DNA of 7,438 nucleotides, taken from NCBI GenBank assembly GCA_964345135.1, contig CAYFQI010000148.1, forward strand, positions 1 through 7,438, in the 5' to 3' direction. The stretch comes from CAYMKE01 sp964345135. Lineage in GTDB: Bacteria > Bacteroidota > Bacteroidia > Bacteroidales > JBBRXJ01. Within the stretch, counting starts at the first letter, position 1. Each line of letters begins with the position of its first letter. Positions 6,480 to 7,438 of this stretch are shown piece after piece. The notes below the pieces were generated by a model, which worked only from the letters and a program-made list of their open reading frames with translations, did not search any database and had not been told where the DNA came from. The position numbers were made by a program, and so were the translations under genes.

Positions 6480-6746
6480 ATGAACCGATTTACATGCACC
6501 TTTTTTTTTATTGTCTGTTTTGCATGTTTTCTCATTACAGGAAAACCTGTATTGTCAATGCAGTTAACTGTTCAATTTACGTTGGAAGACAATGACACCC
6601 TTTTTCATCAAAAACAAGCCATTAATAAAAGCCAATATTATAATTTATTAAAAAAAGCGTTAACAAAACAAAAAGTAATTGATTCATTGTCTTTAATTTT
6701 AGATAAAACATATAAAAATATTATGCCTGTAATGAAGTTGGTGTAA
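6480..6746 (+). CDS. Exported N-terminal half of a split SPOR-domain protein
   Basis: 88 residues. The start MNRF has one positive charge, then a hydrophobic stretch (about 7-20, rich in Phe and Cys) and a likely signal-peptidase I region near KPVLSM; no convincing lipobox. The mature part would begin with QLTVQFTLEDND and continue into a Lys/Leu-rich helical segment (LLKKALTKQKVIDSLSLILDKTYK). On its own it has no recognisable domain. The stop at 6744-6746 is followed after two bases by the ATG of the SPOR-domain ORF, which itself lacks a signal peptide. One extra A in the run 6714-6718 would fuse the two into a single 253-residue protein reading through TYKKYYACNEVGVKMKLKQ. I therefore regard it as probably the 5' part of one gene; two separate coupled genes remain possible. 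Strongly A/T-rich. Confidence 0.55.
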   Translation: MNRFTCTFFFIVCFACFLITGKPVLSMQLTVQFTLEDNDTLFHQKQAINKSQYYNLLKKALTKQKVIDSLSLILDKTYKNIMPVMKLV

Positions 6747-6748
6747 AG

Positions 6749-7240
6749 ATGAAATTAAAGCAGGCAATCCGTTCATTAAATAAACAAATTCATTTATTAC
6801 AGGAAGAGATTTTACCATTGTACAAAGCAGCCCGTGATTATGAAAAAAGCATTGATACATCCGTGGTAGTTGCCGGAATAATTTCCGATACGCTTAGAAC
6901 AAGTCTGTTCAGTATCTCTCCTGTCATTACTACTGACAAGAGGTCTGTTAGGACAGATATAGCCTTGCCGCCTGGCCTCACGTACAGTATCCAGTTGGGC
7001 GCTTACAGCAACAAGATGACTGCTTTCGATTTTCACGGCATCACCCCCGTGATGGCTGAAAAAATTCCTGACAAACCACTCACCCGGTATTATGCAGGGC
7101 TTTTTTTTTCATATCACCAGGCCAAATCAGCATTGGAAAAAGTGAGGGCTAAAGGGTTTAAAGATGCTTATATTGTATCTTATATGGATGGTATGTCCAT
7201 CCCACTTGACAGGGCTATAAAAATTGATAAACAAAAATGA
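6749..7240 (+). CDS. SPOR-like domain protein, C-terminal half of a probably split gene
   Basis: 163 residues. A charged helix, likely coiled coil (about 1-36, KQAIRSLNKQIHLLQEEI), leads into a linker and then a C-terminal SPOR-like domain (about 76-148). Its signatures are GLTYSIQLGAYS, the Bacteroidota-type segment ITPVMAEKI, LTRYYAGLFFSYHQAKSAL, and GFKDAYIVSYMDG. SPOR domains bind denuded peptidoglycan glycan and act in the periplasm, often in cell division or envelope structure. This frame has no signal peptide; the ORF just upstream does, which points to a one-base frameshift dividing a single exported protein. The in-frame region before the ATG at 6749 has no other start and is closed by a TAA at 6713-6715. 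It may be real gene decay, a sequencing or assembly error, or two genes coupled as TAAAGATG. The domain call is firm; gene integrity is not. Confidence 0.7.
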   Translation: MKLKQAIRSLNKQIHLLQEEILPLYKAARDYEKSIDTSVVVAGIISDTLRTSLFSISPVITTDKRSVRTDIALPPGLTYSIQLGAYSNKMTAFDFHGITPVMAEKIPDKPLTRYYAGLFFSYHQAKSALEKVRAKGFKDAYIVSYMDGMSIPLDRAIKIDKQK

Positions 7241-7263
7241 TGGATTAATGTTTTTCTGTAATA

Positions 7264-7310
7264 CCCGGATTTTTCGTTATGCTCAACGGGCAAACCCTTA
7301 TTTATCCGGG
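7264..7310 (+). terminator. Possible terminator after the SPOR gene
   Basis: CCCGGAT (7264-7270) pairs perfectly with ATCCGGG (7304-7310). The 33-base loop contains a small inner hairpin, GGG-CAAA-CCC (7288-7297). A T-rich stretch follows (ATCTTATTTTTCTTCTT). It lies 24 bases past the stop codon. The long loop makes it weaker than a standard intrinsic terminator. Confidence 0.4.
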
Positions 7311-7362
7311 AAACTATCTTATTTTTCTTCTTCGCAAGCCTTGTATAGATTTCATCCGACAC

Positions 7363-7377
7363 GAACACCAAGTGTTC
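7363..7377. repeat. Short inverted repeat GAACAC-CAA-GTGTTC
   Basis: A perfect 6+6 dyad with a 3-base centre in the non-coding right end. It could be a dimer-binding site or part of a dispersed intergenic repeat. It resembles no site I can name. Confidence 0.3.
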
Positions 7378-7410
7378 TCAAGCCCCTAACGTGGACAAAC
7401 CACAACCAAA

Positions 7411-7438
7411 CAAATAACAAATCTCAAAATACAAATAA
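7411..7438. repeat. Degenerate heptamer repeat (CAAATNN) running off the right edge
   Basis: Four consecutive 7-base units, CAAATAA, CAAATCT, CAAAATA and CAAATAA, end exactly at the window edge, preceded by a C/A-rich stretch from about 7394 (ACAAACCACAACCAAA). I recall similar degenerate heptamer arrays between genes of uncultured Bacteroidales. Such sequence commonly breaks assemblies, so the array probably continues. Confidence 0.6.

Noticed and set aside
7180..7371. Minus-strand 63-codon frame starting MVFVSDEIYTRLAKKK
   Set aside because: It begins at a TTG, and its last 20 or so codons run antisense through the SPOR-domain gene. No domain is recognisable and the region holds a hairpin, so I read it as chance.
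7411..7438. CRISPR-like array
   Set aside because: The units are 7 bases long with no spacers, so this is a degenerate simple repeat, not CRISPR.

Overview
The window reads as ordinary chromosomal DNA of a Bacteroidota bacterium, probably an uncultured Bacteroidales or Marinilabiliales relative. The evidence is a DUF2851-family protein, a Bacteroidota-style RF1 and PurM, a purM-prfA-pyrF gene order, a -7 box of the TAnnTTTG type, A/T-rich leaders without Shine-Dalgarno sequences, and a degenerate CAAATNN heptamer tail. I name the phylum from remembered family features, not from a search.

Layout. Six main genes lie on the minus strand. In transcription order they are recA (6374-5313), purM (5131-3953, its own promoter just upstream), prfA (3934-2843), a possible 37-residue acidic ORF (2823-2710), pyrF (2668-1838), then a 228-base gap holding a hairpin and a possible 34-residue arginine-rich ORF, the DUF2851 gene (1609-338), and a K+ channel gene overlapping it as TAATG and running off the left edge. 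purM, prfA, the small ORF and pyrF are 18, 19 and 41 bases apart and look like one operon combining purine synthesis, translation termination and pyrimidine synthesis. On the plus strand, divergent from recA, two abutting ORFs (6480-6746 and 6749-7240) look like one exported SPOR-domain protein split by a one-base frameshift in an A run. The right end (7241-7438) holds a possible terminator, a small dyad and heptamer repeats.

Both edges look like repeat or junction sequence. The channel gene loses resemblance to its family about 60 bases from the left edge, in a stretch carrying a 15-mer that recurs inverted upstream of pyrF. The right edge is a simple degenerate repeat. This fits a contig that ends in repeats, but that is inference.

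I see no defence system, CRISPR array, tRNA, rRNA, intact insertion sequence or biosynthetic cluster. The points most worth a second look are the split SPOR gene, the left-edge junction with its inverted 15-mer, the two undescribed small ORFs, and the DUF2851 protein with its C-terminal cysteine cluster.
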